Below, in pieces: positions 8,770-16,721 of a stretch of 64,000 bases of DNA. Under the pieces are notes generated by a model, which did no database searches, was not told the DNA's origin, and saw nothing but the letters and a program-made list of their open reading frames with translations. The position numbers were made by a program, and so were the translations under genes. Numbering within the stretch: position 1 is the stretch's first letter; every line of letters begins with the position of its first letter. This stretch comes from Mycolicibacterium anyangense (GTDB taxonomy: Bacteria > Actinomycetota > Actinomycetes > Mycobacteriales > Mycobacteriaceae): assembly GCF_010731855.1 (NCBI RefSeq), contig NZ_AP022620.1:2604001-2668000 (forward strand), read 5' to 3'.

Positions 8770-9914
8770 CCTCCATCGCAATCGCCGGCGCGGCGCTCTC
8801 CGACGTCGGCAAGGTCGACGACAAGAGCCCCTATCAGTTGATCGCGCAGGCGAGCCGGCGTGCACTGGCCCAGGCGGGCCTCACCTTCGCCGATGTCGAC
8901 GGGCTAGCCTCAACCGGCCAAGGCACCCTGCCGCCGGTCGATGTCGGGGAATACCTGGGCATTCGACCCAAGTGGGTCGACTCGACCGCCGTCGGCGGCG
9001 CCACCTGGGAGGTGATGGCGTCCCACGCAGTCGACGCGATCGCCGCCGGCCACGCCGAGGTGGTCCTGCTCACCTACGGCTCGACCGCAAGGGCGGACCT
9101 TCGCAAGGGCCTCCGGTCCGCGGGTATCAACTGGGGTGCACGTGGTCCACTGCAATGGGAGGCGCCCTACGGGCACACGCTGATCTCGAAGTACGCGATG
9201 GCCGCCCGACGACACATGCACGAGTACGGCACGACGATCGAACAACTCGCCGAAGTTGCCGTGTCGGCACGATTCAATGCTGCCGACAACCCGGAGGCCT
9301 ACTACCGGGATCCGATCACCATCGGCGACGTCCTTTCGGGACCGATGATCGCCGACCCGTTCACCAAGCTGCACTGCTGTATTCGCAGCGACGGTGGGGC
9401 CGCGGTCGTACTGGTGCGAGGTGACCGAGCCAAGGATCTTCCCTCCGATCCGGTGTGGGTTCTCGGCTCGGCCGAGGCCACTTCGCACATGTTGACTTCA
9501 CAGTGGGAGGACATGACAGTGGGCCCCGCCGCGGTCAGCGGCCCATTGGCGTTCCAGCGAGCCGGGATTCAGCCCGCCGATGTCGACGTCGCCGAGATCT
9601 ACGACGCGTTCACCTACATGCTGCTGGTGACGCTCGAGGATCTGGGCTTCTGCGCGAAGGGTGAAGGGGGTCCCTTTGTGGCGGAGGGCTCCTTGCGCCT
9701 CGGTGGGCGCCTCCCGACCAACACCGACGGAGGTGGGCTGTCGGCATGCCATCCCGGCCAGCGAGGCCTGTTCCTGTTGGTGGAGGCTTGCCGACAGCTG
9801 CGCGGTGAAGCCGGCCCTCGCCAGGTTCCTGGCGCCAAGATCGCCTGCGTGAGCGGAACCGGCGGCTGGTTCTGCTCCAGCGGCACCGTCATCCTCGGAG
9901 CAGAGGAGCCCTGA
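8766..9914 (+). CDS. Second thiolase-like (SCP-x/lipid-transfer type) protein without nucleophilic Cys
   Basis: The 382 aa belong to the same broad group as the gene at 4627 but to a different branch. The position of the reactive cysteine reads TAVGGATWE (74-82), so it too lacks the nucleophile. It has LHCCIRSDGGAAVV (202-215), EIYDAF with Y279, and keeps the late histidine loop GGLSACHPGQRG (H329). It overlaps the aldolase gene (ATGA) and abuts the CoA ligase start with no gap, so it belongs to the meta-cleavage operon. No DUF35 gene is adjacent; the nearest are at 4187 and 16722. It may act on a CoA ester left after ring cleavage or on side-chain removal. The reaction is unproven. Confidence 0.85.
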   Translation: MTSIAIAGAALSDVGKVDDKSPYQLIAQASRRALAQAGLTFADVDGLASTGQGTLPPVDVGEYLGIRPKWVDSTAVGGATWEVMASHAVDAIAAGHAEVVLLTYGSTARADLRKGLRSAGINWGARGPLQWEAPYGHTLISKYAMAARRHMHEYGTTIEQLAEVAVSARFNAADNPEAYYRDPITIGDVLSGPMIADPFTKLHCCIRSDGGAAVVLVRGDRAKDLPSDPVWVLGSAEATSHMLTSQWEDMTVGPAAVSGPLAFQRAGIQPADVDVAEIYDAFTYMLLVTLEDLGFCAKGEGGPFVAEGSLRLGGRLPTNTDGGGLSACHPGQRGLFLLVEACRQLRGEAGPRQVPGAKIACVSGTGGWFCSSGTVILGAEEP

Positions 9915-11381
9915 ATGACCGTGCTGCCGGATACCTTCGCCAACACCCGGATGGCGTTGCAGGCGGCCGCACACCACCACGGTGATCGCGAAGCCTACGT
10001 AGAGCCGGACGCACGAATGACGTTCGTGCAGTGGGTGAGTCGAGCGGAGTCAGCTGCAGCCGAGTTCGCCCGACTCGGCGTCCAAAAGGGTGACATCGTC
10101 CTGCTGTGGCTTCCGTCGGGCATCGACTACGCGGTCTGTTATGCCGGAGCCGCGATGATCGGCGCAGTGACGGCAGGTCTCAATCCCCGACTCGGCCCTA
10201 CCGAGATCAAAGCCGTCATCGATCAAGCGAACCCCGCACTGATAGTCGCTGACGAGCAGCTGGCTGCGATCACGGCCGGGGATACCGCAGTGGTATCCCG
10301 GTCATCGCTGCACGAACTCTATCGGACCAAGCGCCAGGCGCCCATGGTTGACGTCGGCCGCACTGACCCGGTCGCGGTGTTGTTCAGCAGCGGGACAACG
10401 GGAGTCCCCAAGGGTGCGGTCTTCGATGCCGACAATCTGGCCGCCGGCGCACATGCCGCCGGTGTGATGAGCGCTCCCTACGACCGTCGACTGACATCCA
10501 CACCGTTCGCGCACGCCGGCTACATGTTCAAGCTTTGGGACCAACTGCTCTGGGGTACCACGCTGGTGGTCCCGCCTGCCCCCTGGTCAGCAGAAGGCAT
10601 GGCGAAAGTCCTCGTCGAGGAGCGCATCACCGTCGCCGGCGCGGTGCCGACTCAGTGGGCCAAGCTGCTCGAGGTCGACGGGATAGACCGCAACGCGTTG
10701 AAAGATCTGCGCCTCGGAGTGGTCGCCAGTGCGCCGGCTGCACCGGAACTCGTCGCGAATGTGGCCGACCGGATCGGCGTCCCGCTGGTGGTGCGTTATG
10801 CCATGACCGAGTGCCCGACGATCAGTGGCACTGAACCGGGTGACCCGCCAGAAGTGCAATTCCACACCGTCGGCAGGCCTGCGCCGGGCATGCAGGTGCG
10901 CGTCCGCGACGGCATCGTCGAGGTGAGTGGGCCCTGCGTCATGCGCGGGTATTGGCAACGTCCCGAACTCACCGCTTCCGTCCTGCAGAACGGGTGGCTG
11001 CGCACCGGCGACATAGGCGGGATCCGCGACGACGGCAACGTGGTCATCACCGGCCGCAGCGACGACACCTACATCCGTGGTGGGTTCAATGTCCAACCCG
11101 CCGAGGTGGAACAGGTGTTGTTGGCGCATCCCGGCGTCACCGACGCCGTTGTGGTCGGCCACCGAACTCCGGTGATCGGCGAGATCGGTGTTGCGTTCGT
11201 GGCCGCGGGCGCGACACCGCCGTCGCTGGCGGAACTGCGCGCCTGGGTATCGGCACGGCTGAGCGACTACAAAGCTCCCGACCGACTGGTCGTTGTCGAC
11301 GAGATTCCCCGAACGGCCCTACTCAAGCCGGACCGCAAGGAACTGCGCCGGCGACTGTCCGCAGAACTCGCAACCGATTAG
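9915..11381 (+). CDS. Acyl-CoA ligase (AMP-binding, ANL superfamily)
   Basis: Second CoA ligase of the island, 488 aa. The P-loop VLFSSGTTGVPKG lies near residues 155-167, with the aromatic gate region PTQWAKLLEV, the YAMTECPTISG segment, the hinge TGRSDDTYIRGGFNVQP and a C-terminal lysine in RTALLKPDRK. The ATG at 9915 follows the previous stop directly. It is shorter than the ligase at 813, so it probably has another substrate. In this operon it could activate a fragment from ring cleavage or the parent acid. The FACL3/FACL13-like features are general to mycobacteria and do not fix the substrate. Confidence 0.92.
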   Translation: MTVLPDTFANTRMALQAAAHHHGDREAYVEPDARMTFVQWVSRAESAAAEFARLGVQKGDIVLLWLPSGIDYAVCYAGAAMIGAVTAGLNPRLGPTEIKAVIDQANPALIVADEQLAAITAGDTAVVSRSSLHELYRTKRQAPMVDVGRTDPVAVLFSSGTTGVPKGAVFDADNLAAGAHAAGVMSAPYDRRLTSTPFAHAGYMFKLWDQLLWGTTLVVPPAPWSAEGMAKVLVEERITVAGAVPTQWAKLLEVDGIDRNALKDLRLGVVASAPAAPELVANVADRIGVPLVVRYAMTECPTISGTEPGDPPEVQFHTVGRPAPGMQVRVRDGIVEVSGPCVMRGYWQRPELTASVLQNGWLRTGDIGGIRDDGNVVITGRSDDTYIRGGFNVQPAEVEQVLLAHPGVTDAVVVGHRTPVIGEIGVAFVAAGATPPSLAELRAWVSARLSDYKAPDRLVVVDEIPRTALLKPDRKELRRRLSAELATD

Positions 11382-11394
11382 CAACGGAGTCGAA

Positions 11395-12258
11395 ATGACG
11401 TCAATCCCCAACCGTCTCGTGGTGTGCGCCAGTCACAGCCCGGGCAAGGAACGAGATGTGACTGAGCAGTTCGGTACCGAATTCCGATCAGGATTGCGCA
11501 GCGCGGCTGCCATCGTCGAGGAGTTCGACCCCGAACTGGTGGTTCTTTTCGGTGGCGATCACCGTCGCGCATTCCGCCATGTCGTGCCCACATTCGGGGT
11601 GGCTCTGTCCGCATCGATCACCGAACACGGCTCTCGCCCCACCGGCGACGTGACCGTCCCCGGTGGCCAGTCCCGTTCCCTGGCCGAGTATCTCCTCGCC
11701 CGGGATTTCGACATTGCGGTCTGCCGGGATATCGGACTGGATCATGCATTCGCCCAGCCGCTGTACGACCTGCTGGGTGGCATCGACATCAAGCCGGTGA
11801 TCCCCATTGCGGTCAACTGCGCGACAGCTCCCCTGCCCACGGCGGCACGAGTCGCCCAATTCGGTTCAGCTGTCGGCGGGTATCTCGACACCCTCGATGA
11901 GAGAGTCCTGGTCATCGGAACGGGGGGGCTGTCCCACTCGCCCCCGAGTTTGGAGGTGGACGCCTACGAGATCAGCGACGACGTGCGCGCGCGGCTCATT
12001 TCGGAGGGAATGGCCGAGGCCCGCACGAAGATCCGGCCCGACTGGGATCGGCAGGTGCTTGCGGCGTTCGCCGATGCCGATCAGCCGGCATTACTGAAGC
12101 TGGTAGACAATGCGCATGCAGCCGCCGGCGCTGGGGCCAATGAAGTGCGAACCTGGCTGGCAGCAGCAGCCGCTGGAGGTAGCCATCCACTGCATCCGGT
12201 TGTCTACCAACCTGTTCCAGAATGGATCACCGGCATGGCGGTGGCCGTCTCACACTGA
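11395..12258 (+). CDS. Class III extradiol ring-cleavage dioxygenase (MhpB-like)
   Basis: Fe(II) extradiol dioxygenase of the MhpB (2,3-dihydroxyphenylpropionate 1,2-dioxygenase) type, opening a catechol by meta cleavage. The 287 aa track MhpB along the whole length: ASHSPG, PELVVLFGGDHRRAF (H56), the catalytic pair H117 (LDHAFAQPL) and H181 (GTGGLSHSPP), then EVRTWLAAAAAGG and PVPEWITGM. The start is ATG at 11395 with ACGGAG just upstream; an in-frame extension to 11293 lies in the ligase gene. It is the last gene of the operon and converges with the TetR gene 17 bp away. A 3-substituted catechol with a carboxyalkyl chain would be the family-typical substrate. Confidence 0.94.
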   Translation: MTSIPNRLVVCASHSPGKERDVTEQFGTEFRSGLRSAAAIVEEFDPELVVLFGGDHRRAFRHVVPTFGVALSASITEHGSRPTGDVTVPGGQSRSLAEYLLARDFDIAVCRDIGLDHAFAQPLYDLLGGIDIKPVIPIAVNCATAPLPTAARVAQFGSAVGGYLDTLDERVLVIGTGGLSHSPPSLEVDAYEISDDVRARLISEGMAEARTKIRPDWDRQVLAAFADADQPALLKLVDNAHAAAGAGANEVRTWLAAAAAGGSHPLHPVVYQPVPEWITGMAVAVSH

Positions 12259-12275
12259 GATCGACGATGGGCCGA

Positions 12276-13682
12276 TCAGCCGTCGAGTTTGCCCGATGGC
12301 GAATCGGTAGACTCGACTGCGGGCCCGCTCTGTTCGGACATCGCCATCGTGGACCCGTAGAAGCCGCGCTCGATGCACACCGTGATCAGCTCGGCGAACC
12401 ACTTTCGGTGAACGGGCGCACCCCAACCAGGACCCACATGGGGCAGATACGTCACGAGCGCACGCACGATCAGCGCACAAATCGTCGGGTCGATCGGATA
12501 GCGGAGTGGCCGTCGACTCAGCATGGCGGAAATGGCACCGTCGATCAGCGCCAGCGAATCCGCGCCATAGGCCAGCACGGGCTCGTTATCAGTGGTCGCA
12601 TCCTCCCAGGCGTCGATACATCCCGAGTACAGATCTGTGAACTCGATGTAGCGCAAGAGGCATTCCTGCAATTCGGCGTTTGAGTCGCAGGGGTCGACAT
12701 CGGTAATCTGCTCGGCCAGATGACTTGCCGCAAGGTGCGTTTGGGCGGTAGCGGCGGCCAACAAGTCCGCCTTGTCACTGAAGTACTTGTAGAAGGTACC
12801 GCGGGCGACTCCGGCCGCTTCGATGATGTCGTCGACGCTGGTACGCCGGTAACCTCTGGCACGGAATTGGTTGAGGCCCGAGGCGATGAGTGTTTCGACG
12901 GTCTTGACGGCTCGCTTGCTCAAGCCTTCGACACGGTCGTCGAACGAGGCCAGCTGCTGACTGGGCGACGAGCGTTTGGGAGCGCGGTGGGAATCGGCGC
13001 TCGCCTCAACACTCGGAGTAATGCCGATACTCGCCAGCGCCTCGTGCGGTGTCTCCGGAAATAGGAACAGCTGCAGGAAGACAGTCAGAGCATCGATGGC
13101 AGGCGTCGCTTCGCGTCCGTAGGCGAATTGGCTGTGCATCAGCAGGTTGAGGCGGTGCACCAGCACGGTCATCACCACTGCGGCGACCAGGGGGGTCACG
13201 CCCTCGATCCCCGAACTCACCAGCCGCTCCGCGATCCGGTCGTGGTAGCTACGCAACCGCTCCTGGAACCGGTGCCGGGCTCGGACGTCAGCGGCGGCGA
13301 TCGCGGTCCACTGGAAGAAGAGCGTCTCGTACTTCTCGAACACCCACCGCCACTCGCCCAGCCACCAATTGAGATTGTCCACCCCGACTGCATCAGAACC
13401 GAGAGGACCGATTCTGCGCACCACCCGCATCATCGCGTTTCCGCAGTCATCGAGCAGCTCGAGGAATATCTCGTCCTTGCCAGAGAAATACTGGTAGAGC
13501 GTCGCCCGCGAGATGTCGGCGGCCTTGGCGATCGCATCGACCGAGGTGTCGAAGTACCCCAGTTCGCCGAAAAGCCTCAGCGAGACGTCGGTGATCCGCT
13601 GGCGTGTGTGCACACCACGGGCACCGACGTCCGGACTGGACGGCCCGTAGCTCGCCCGGCGGGTAATGGGTGGATCTGTCAT
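12276..13682 (-). CDS. Tandem double-domain TetR family regulator
   Basis: A 468-aa protein with two complete TetR units. The first DNA-binding domain is at about 26-76 (VDAIAKAADISRATLYQYFS) followed by a helical ligand domain to about 225. After a polar linker (230-250) the second DNA-binding domain is at about 258-308 (VDDIIEAAGVARGTFYKYFS) with its own C-terminal domain. Both recognition helices look intact. Normal TetR proteins of about 200 aa work as dimers, so this chain may act as a built-in pseudo-dimer or bridge two operators. It lies 18 bp downstream of the MaoC gene and converges with the meta-cleavage operon, so it is the best candidate local regulator. The effector is unknown, perhaps a CoA ester. 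Confidence 0.9.
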   Translation of the reverse strand: MTDPPITRRASYGPSSPDVGARGVHTRQRITDVSLRLFGELGYFDTSVDAIAKAADISRATLYQYFSGKDEIFLELLDDCGNAMMRVVRRIGPLGSDAVGVDNLNWWLGEWRWVFEKYETLFFQWTAIAAADVRARHRFQERLRSYHDRIAERLVSSGIEGVTPLVAAVVMTVLVHRLNLLMHSQFAYGREATPAIDALTVFLQLFLFPETPHEALASIGITPSVEASADSHRAPKRSSPSQQLASFDDRVEGLSKRAVKTVETLIASGLNQFRARGYRRTSVDDIIEAAGVARGTFYKYFSDKADLLAAATAQTHLAASHLAEQITDVDPCDSNAELQECLLRYIEFTDLYSGCIDAWEDATTDNEPVLAYGADSLALIDGAISAMLSRRPLRYPIDPTICALIVRALVTYLPHVGPGWGAPVHRKWFAELITVCIERGFYGSTMAMSEQSGPAVESTDSPSGKLDG

Positions 13683-13694
13683 GACCAGATCAAC

Positions 13695-13704
13695 CTAGCG
13701 CTAG
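13695..13704. promoter_or_regulatory. Perfect 10-bp palindrome at the TetR gene start
   Basis: CTAGCGCTAG lies 13 bp upstream of the tandem TetR start codon and includes the TAG stop of the MaoC gene. It could be an autoregulatory operator, but a 10-bp palindrome can arise by chance and it overlaps a coding end, so support is weak. Confidence 0.25.
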
Positions 13705-14162
13705 ACGGTCGTCGTCGTGCTCTGCCGCCCCGATGACGCGTCGATGCCGACGATGTGGAAATCTGCCTCCGCGGTAACAGCAACCCCGCCGGTTTGGCGT
13801 GTTCCGACCAGTTCGACCGTCACCAGTTGCCCATCGTCTTGTTGTTGAACAGAGACGACGTGCCCTGTGCAGTTCAGCACGTCGTCGGGCCAGACCTGCT
13901 CGCGGAATCGCACACTGAACCGGCGGAGCCTTTCCGCGCCGAGCCAATCAGTGGCGAACGTCGACAACAGCGCGGCGCTGAGCATGCCCTGCCCGAAGAC
14001 CGACGGATATCCAGCGGACCTGGCGAGTTCGTCGTCGTAGTGCATCGGATTGAGATCGCCTGACGCCCCTGCGTAGCGGACGAACATCTGCCGCGTCATC
14101 GGGCCGAATGCCCTCCCGGCGGCCTCGTCACCGACCTTCACATGGTTCACCATGCCGGTCAT
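13701..14162 (-). CDS. MaoC-type (R)-hydratase subunit, hotdog fold
   Basis: Enoyl-CoA hydratase of the MaoC family, 153 aa, with the hydratase-2 motif SGDLNPMHYDDELA carrying the catalytic D and H, then FGQGMLSAALLSTF. It follows a FAS1-like dehydratase gene with an ATGA overlap (ATG at 14162), the usual layout of two-subunit mycobacterial hydratases such as HadAB or the ChsH1/ChsH2 pair, in which only one subunit bears the active residues. It would hydrate a 2-enoyl-CoA during side-chain beta-oxidation. ATG 14153 is an alternative start. The TetR gene follows 18 bp later on the same strand and is probably co-transcribed. Confidence 0.9.
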   Translation of the reverse strand: MTGMVNHVKVGDEAAGRAFGPMTRQMFVRYAGASGDLNPMHYDDELARSAGYPSVFGQGMLSAALLSTFATDWLGAERLRRFSVRFREQVWPDDVLNCTGHVVSVQQQDDGQLVTVELVGTRQTGGVAVTAEADFHIVGIDASSGRQSTTTTV

Positions 14163-14593
14163 GCGGGCTTGGCCGTTTCGATGAAGGTTGCCCGCGCCTC
14201 GGCCGCCAAGTCCCCGTCTGGCCGGCGATACTCGGTCACCACGACGGCGAACCGCATCACCCCGCCCCGACGACCCGGCTTCTCATACCGCTCAGCGATT
14301 CGCTCCCGCGCGATGAGCACATCTCCGGCCGACGGTATCGAGCCGTGAAAGATGTACTCCTGGCCGCCATGCAGCAGCCGTTTCCGATCGAACCCGACGT
14401 TGACCCGTGCGCCCGGCGGCGCCCAGCGCGCAGCGGTGGTGAGAAAGGTGGCTGGTGCGACGGGTTGTTGCCCGCCGTACGCCGCGTTGTCGGACTGCGC
14501 CGCGGCGGCGAACTCCGCGATCTTGCCCCGCTCGACCACCAGTTCCCACGGTTCTCCCATGGCGCCGACAGGCGCCGGCTCAGCTTCTGCCAT
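14159..14593 (-). CDS. FAS1-like dehydratase-domain protein, partner subunit of the MaoC hydratase
   Basis: About 144 aa with the N-terminal MaoC/FAS1-like hotdog domain: VERGKIAEFAAAAQ, then PVAPATFLTTAARW and an HGGQEYIFHGSI strand. It lacks the D/H active pair seen in the next gene, as expected of the structural half of an alpha/beta hydratase. The start is ATG 14593 (or 14596, tandem ATG). No Shine-Dalgarno precedes it, but a -10-like CATTAT lies about ten bases upstream, so the transcript may be leaderless. A longer open frame to 14866 runs into the opposite promoter region and is not credible. It heads the hydratase-TetR operon. Confidence 0.8.
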   Translation of the reverse strand: MAEAEPAPVGAMGEPWELVVERGKIAEFAAAAQSDNAAYGGQQPVAPATFLTTAARWAPPGARVNVGFDRKRLLHGGQEYIFHGSIPSAGDVLIARERIAERYEKPGRRGGVMRFAVVVTEYRRPDGDLAAEARATFIETAKPA

Positions 14594-14596
14594 CAT

Positions 14597-14784
14597 GTAA
14601 CCAATAATGTCAGATATCGGACGGCATTCAAGTACCCACCCTCTTAGTACGCAGGTAGGAGGCATTGTTTTCTGTCGACACTGCTGCCAGAATCGACAGA
14701 CGACGCACGTGAGCGAACCGGTCCATGACCGATGTCGACATCTTCCGCACCACCTGGTCGGAATCATCACCGAGGAAGCACAAA
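14597..14784. promoter_or_regulatory. Divergent promoter region with an 8-bp inverted repeat
   Basis: This 188-bp gap lies between the FAS1-like gene and the alcohol dehydrogenase gene. A perfect inverted repeat TCTGTCGA (14671-14678) and TCGACAGA (14693-14700), with 14 bp between, is a good operator candidate. The 13-mer CAATAATGTCAGA at 14602-14614 is repeated exactly at 18934-18946. The right part leads into GAGGAAG, the ribosome site of the dehydrogenase. Confidence 0.5.
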
Positions 14785-15927
14785 ATGCAAACACAGGCCG
14801 CCGTGTTGTGGGAACGCAACAGCCCCTGGTCAATCGAGACAGTGGAACTCGACGCACCAAAACCACCCGAGGTTCTCGTCGAGTTGTACGCCTCCGGCAT
14901 CTGCCACTCCGATGACCACGTTGTCACCGGCGACATGCCGATGCGATTGCCCTGCATCGGCGGACATGAGGGCGCAGGAGTGGTGAAGGCCGTCGGGGAC
15001 CACGTCTCGTGGCTGCAGCCGGGAGACCACGTGGTGTTCAGCTTCGTTCCGTCATGCGGACGCTGCCCGTCGTGTTCCACCGGTCACCAGAGCCTGTGCG
15101 ACCTCGGAGCGAAGATCTACGCCGGCATGCAGATCACTGACGGCACGTCACGGCATCACATCGGCGACCACGACCTATCGCTGGCCTGCTCAGTGGGGTC
15201 GTTTGCACACCACACCGTGGTACACGAAGCCAGCTGCGTGAAGATCGACAAGACCTATCCGCTGGATCGGGCCTGCCTGCTGGGATGCGGTTTCATCACC
15301 GGTTGGGGCTCAGCGGTTTACGCCGCCGACATCCGGCCGGGCCACACCGTGGTCGTCGCCGGATTCGGCGGGATCGGGGGGGCTGCCGTGCAGGGCGCCC
15401 GGCTCGCCGGCGCTCGCACGATCACGGTCATCGAACCGTCCGAGGAGAAGCGCGCGGCAGCCGTCAAGCTGGGCGCCACCCATACGGCGGCAGACTGGAG
15501 TGAGGCCAAAACCGTTGTCGCGGAGGCTACCTGGGACCGTGGCGCGGATCGCTTCATCTGCGCCATGGGCGTTGGAGAGGGCAGGCTCATCGCGGACGCA
15601 CTCGCGATGACAGCCAAGCGCGGCAGGCTCGTCGTCACCAACATCCATCCGATGCTCGAGCGTGAGATCCGGGCGAATCTCATGGATCTGACCCTCACCG
15701 AGAAGCAGATTGTCGGTTCGCTGTACGGTTCAGGCAACCCGCGGGCCGACATTCCCAAGGTCCTGGAGCTGTCCAGCTCCGGCCAGGTCGACCTCGACGC
15801 CATGGTGACCCGCACCTACCCGCTCGAGAAGGTCAATGACGGCTTCGCTGATCTACGGGCTGGAGCCAACATTCGCGGAGTGCTGCTCTACCCGCCGGCC
15901 GCCGACTCCACGGCAGGCGTGCGATGA
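14785..15927 (+). CDS. Zinc alcohol dehydrogenase, NDMA-dependent (mycofactocin-associated) type
   Basis: Medium-chain zinc dehydrogenase, 380 aa from ATG 14785, which has GAGGAAG upstream. Catalytic zinc ligands are C40 (GICHSDDH), H61-E62 (GGHEGAG) and C168 (LLGCGFITGWGSA); structural zinc ligands are C91, C94, C97 and C105. The Rossmann motif GFGGIG is at 193-198. The opening KxxAAVLWE-like sequence and GICHSDDHVVTGDMP match the NDMA-dependent alcohol dehydrogenases, whose bound nicotinamide is recycled through mycofactocin instead of free NAD. It would oxidise a primary alcohol of the side chain to the aldehyde. The stop overlaps the next start (ATGA). Subfamily assignment is from remembered sequence similarity. 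Confidence 0.88.
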   Translation: MQTQAAVLWERNSPWSIETVELDAPKPPEVLVELYASGICHSDDHVVTGDMPMRLPCIGGHEGAGVVKAVGDHVSWLQPGDHVVFSFVPSCGRCPSCSTGHQSLCDLGAKIYAGMQITDGTSRHHIGDHDLSLACSVGSFAHHTVVHEASCVKIDKTYPLDRACLLGCGFITGWGSAVYAADIRPGHTVVVAGFGGIGGAAVQGARLAGARTITVIEPSEEKRAAAVKLGATHTAADWSEAKTVVAEATWDRGADRFICAMGVGEGRLIADALAMTAKRGRLVVTNIHPMLEREIRANLMDLTLTEKQIVGSLYGSGNPRADIPKVLELSSSGQVDLDAMVTRTYPLEKVNDGFADLRAGANIRGVLLYPPAADSTAGVR

Positions 15928-16718
15928 ACGCTGTCGTGCACGGTGTCAGCGGCGGGGTCATGACCATCACCCTCGACCGTCCCGATGCGGCCAACGCGCT
16001 GCGGCCTGCGGACCGGGACGAATTGATCGCATTGTTCACCGCCGCGCACAACGACGATGAAGTACGTGTCGTCGTCTTGCGGGCCAACGGCAAGCACTTC
16101 TGTGCGGGCGCCGATGTAGCCTCGTTGGCAGATCGACGGCAGCGGGTCGAGAAAAGAGTTCTCGACCCGATGCGCAGGATCATGAGTGGCGCACAGCAAC
16201 TGGTTGCCAGTGTCCTGGACTGCTCCAAGCCGGTGATCGTCGTTGTCCAGGGTGCCGCCACCGGCATCGGAGCACACCTCGCCTATGCCGCCGATCTGGT
16301 GATCGCTACCGACAACGCTTATTTTGCCGAGTCTTTCATCAAACGCGGGCTGGTCGTCGACGGCGGGGGCTGCTACTTGTTGCCGCGACGTATCGGCGTG
16401 CAAAAGGCCAAGGAGATGATGTTCTTCGGCGCGAAGCTGTCCGCTCAGGAAGCCCTCACGCTCGGCTTGGCCAACAGGGTCGTGAGCGCCGACGAACTCG
16501 ACGAAGCCGTCCACACCTTCGCCGATGAGCTAGCCTGCGCACCAACGAGCGCGATCTCGCTCATCAAGCGCCTACTCAACGATTCCCTGGACACCGACCG
16601 AAACGGCGCGTTCGTCACCGAAGCGATGGCGCAAGAGATCCAGTCCTATTCACACGACTCCGGCGAGGGTGTTCGCGCTTTCGTCGAGAAGCGACCGACG
16701 AATTTTGCGGGTCACTGA
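15924..16718 (+). CDS. Enoyl-CoA hydratase/isomerase (crotonase) family protein
   Basis: 264 aa crotonase fold. The oxyanion segments are HFCAGADVASLA (58-69) and VQGAATGIGAHLA (108-120). At the second catalytic glutamate position the sequence reads LVVDGGG (Asp 146), common in crotonases with isomerase, hydrolase or lyase activity, so simple hydration is not certain. The start overlaps the alcohol dehydrogenase stop (ATGA) and a DUF35 gene follows 3 bp later. It probably takes part in beta-oxidation of a CoA-linked side chain or ring fragment. Confidence 0.9.
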   Translation: MNAVVHGVSGGVMTITLDRPDAANALRPADRDELIALFTAAHNDDEVRVVVLRANGKHFCAGADVASLADRRQRVEKRVLDPMRRIMSGAQQLVASVLDCSKPVIVVVQGAATGIGAHLAYAADLVIATDNAYFAESFIKRGLVVDGGGCYLLPRRIGVQKAKEMMFFGAKLSAQEALTLGLANRVVSADELDEAVHTFADELACAPTSAISLIKRLLNDSLDTDRNGAFVTEAMAQEIQSYSHDSGEGVRAFVEKRPTNFAGH

Positions 16719-16721
16719 AAC

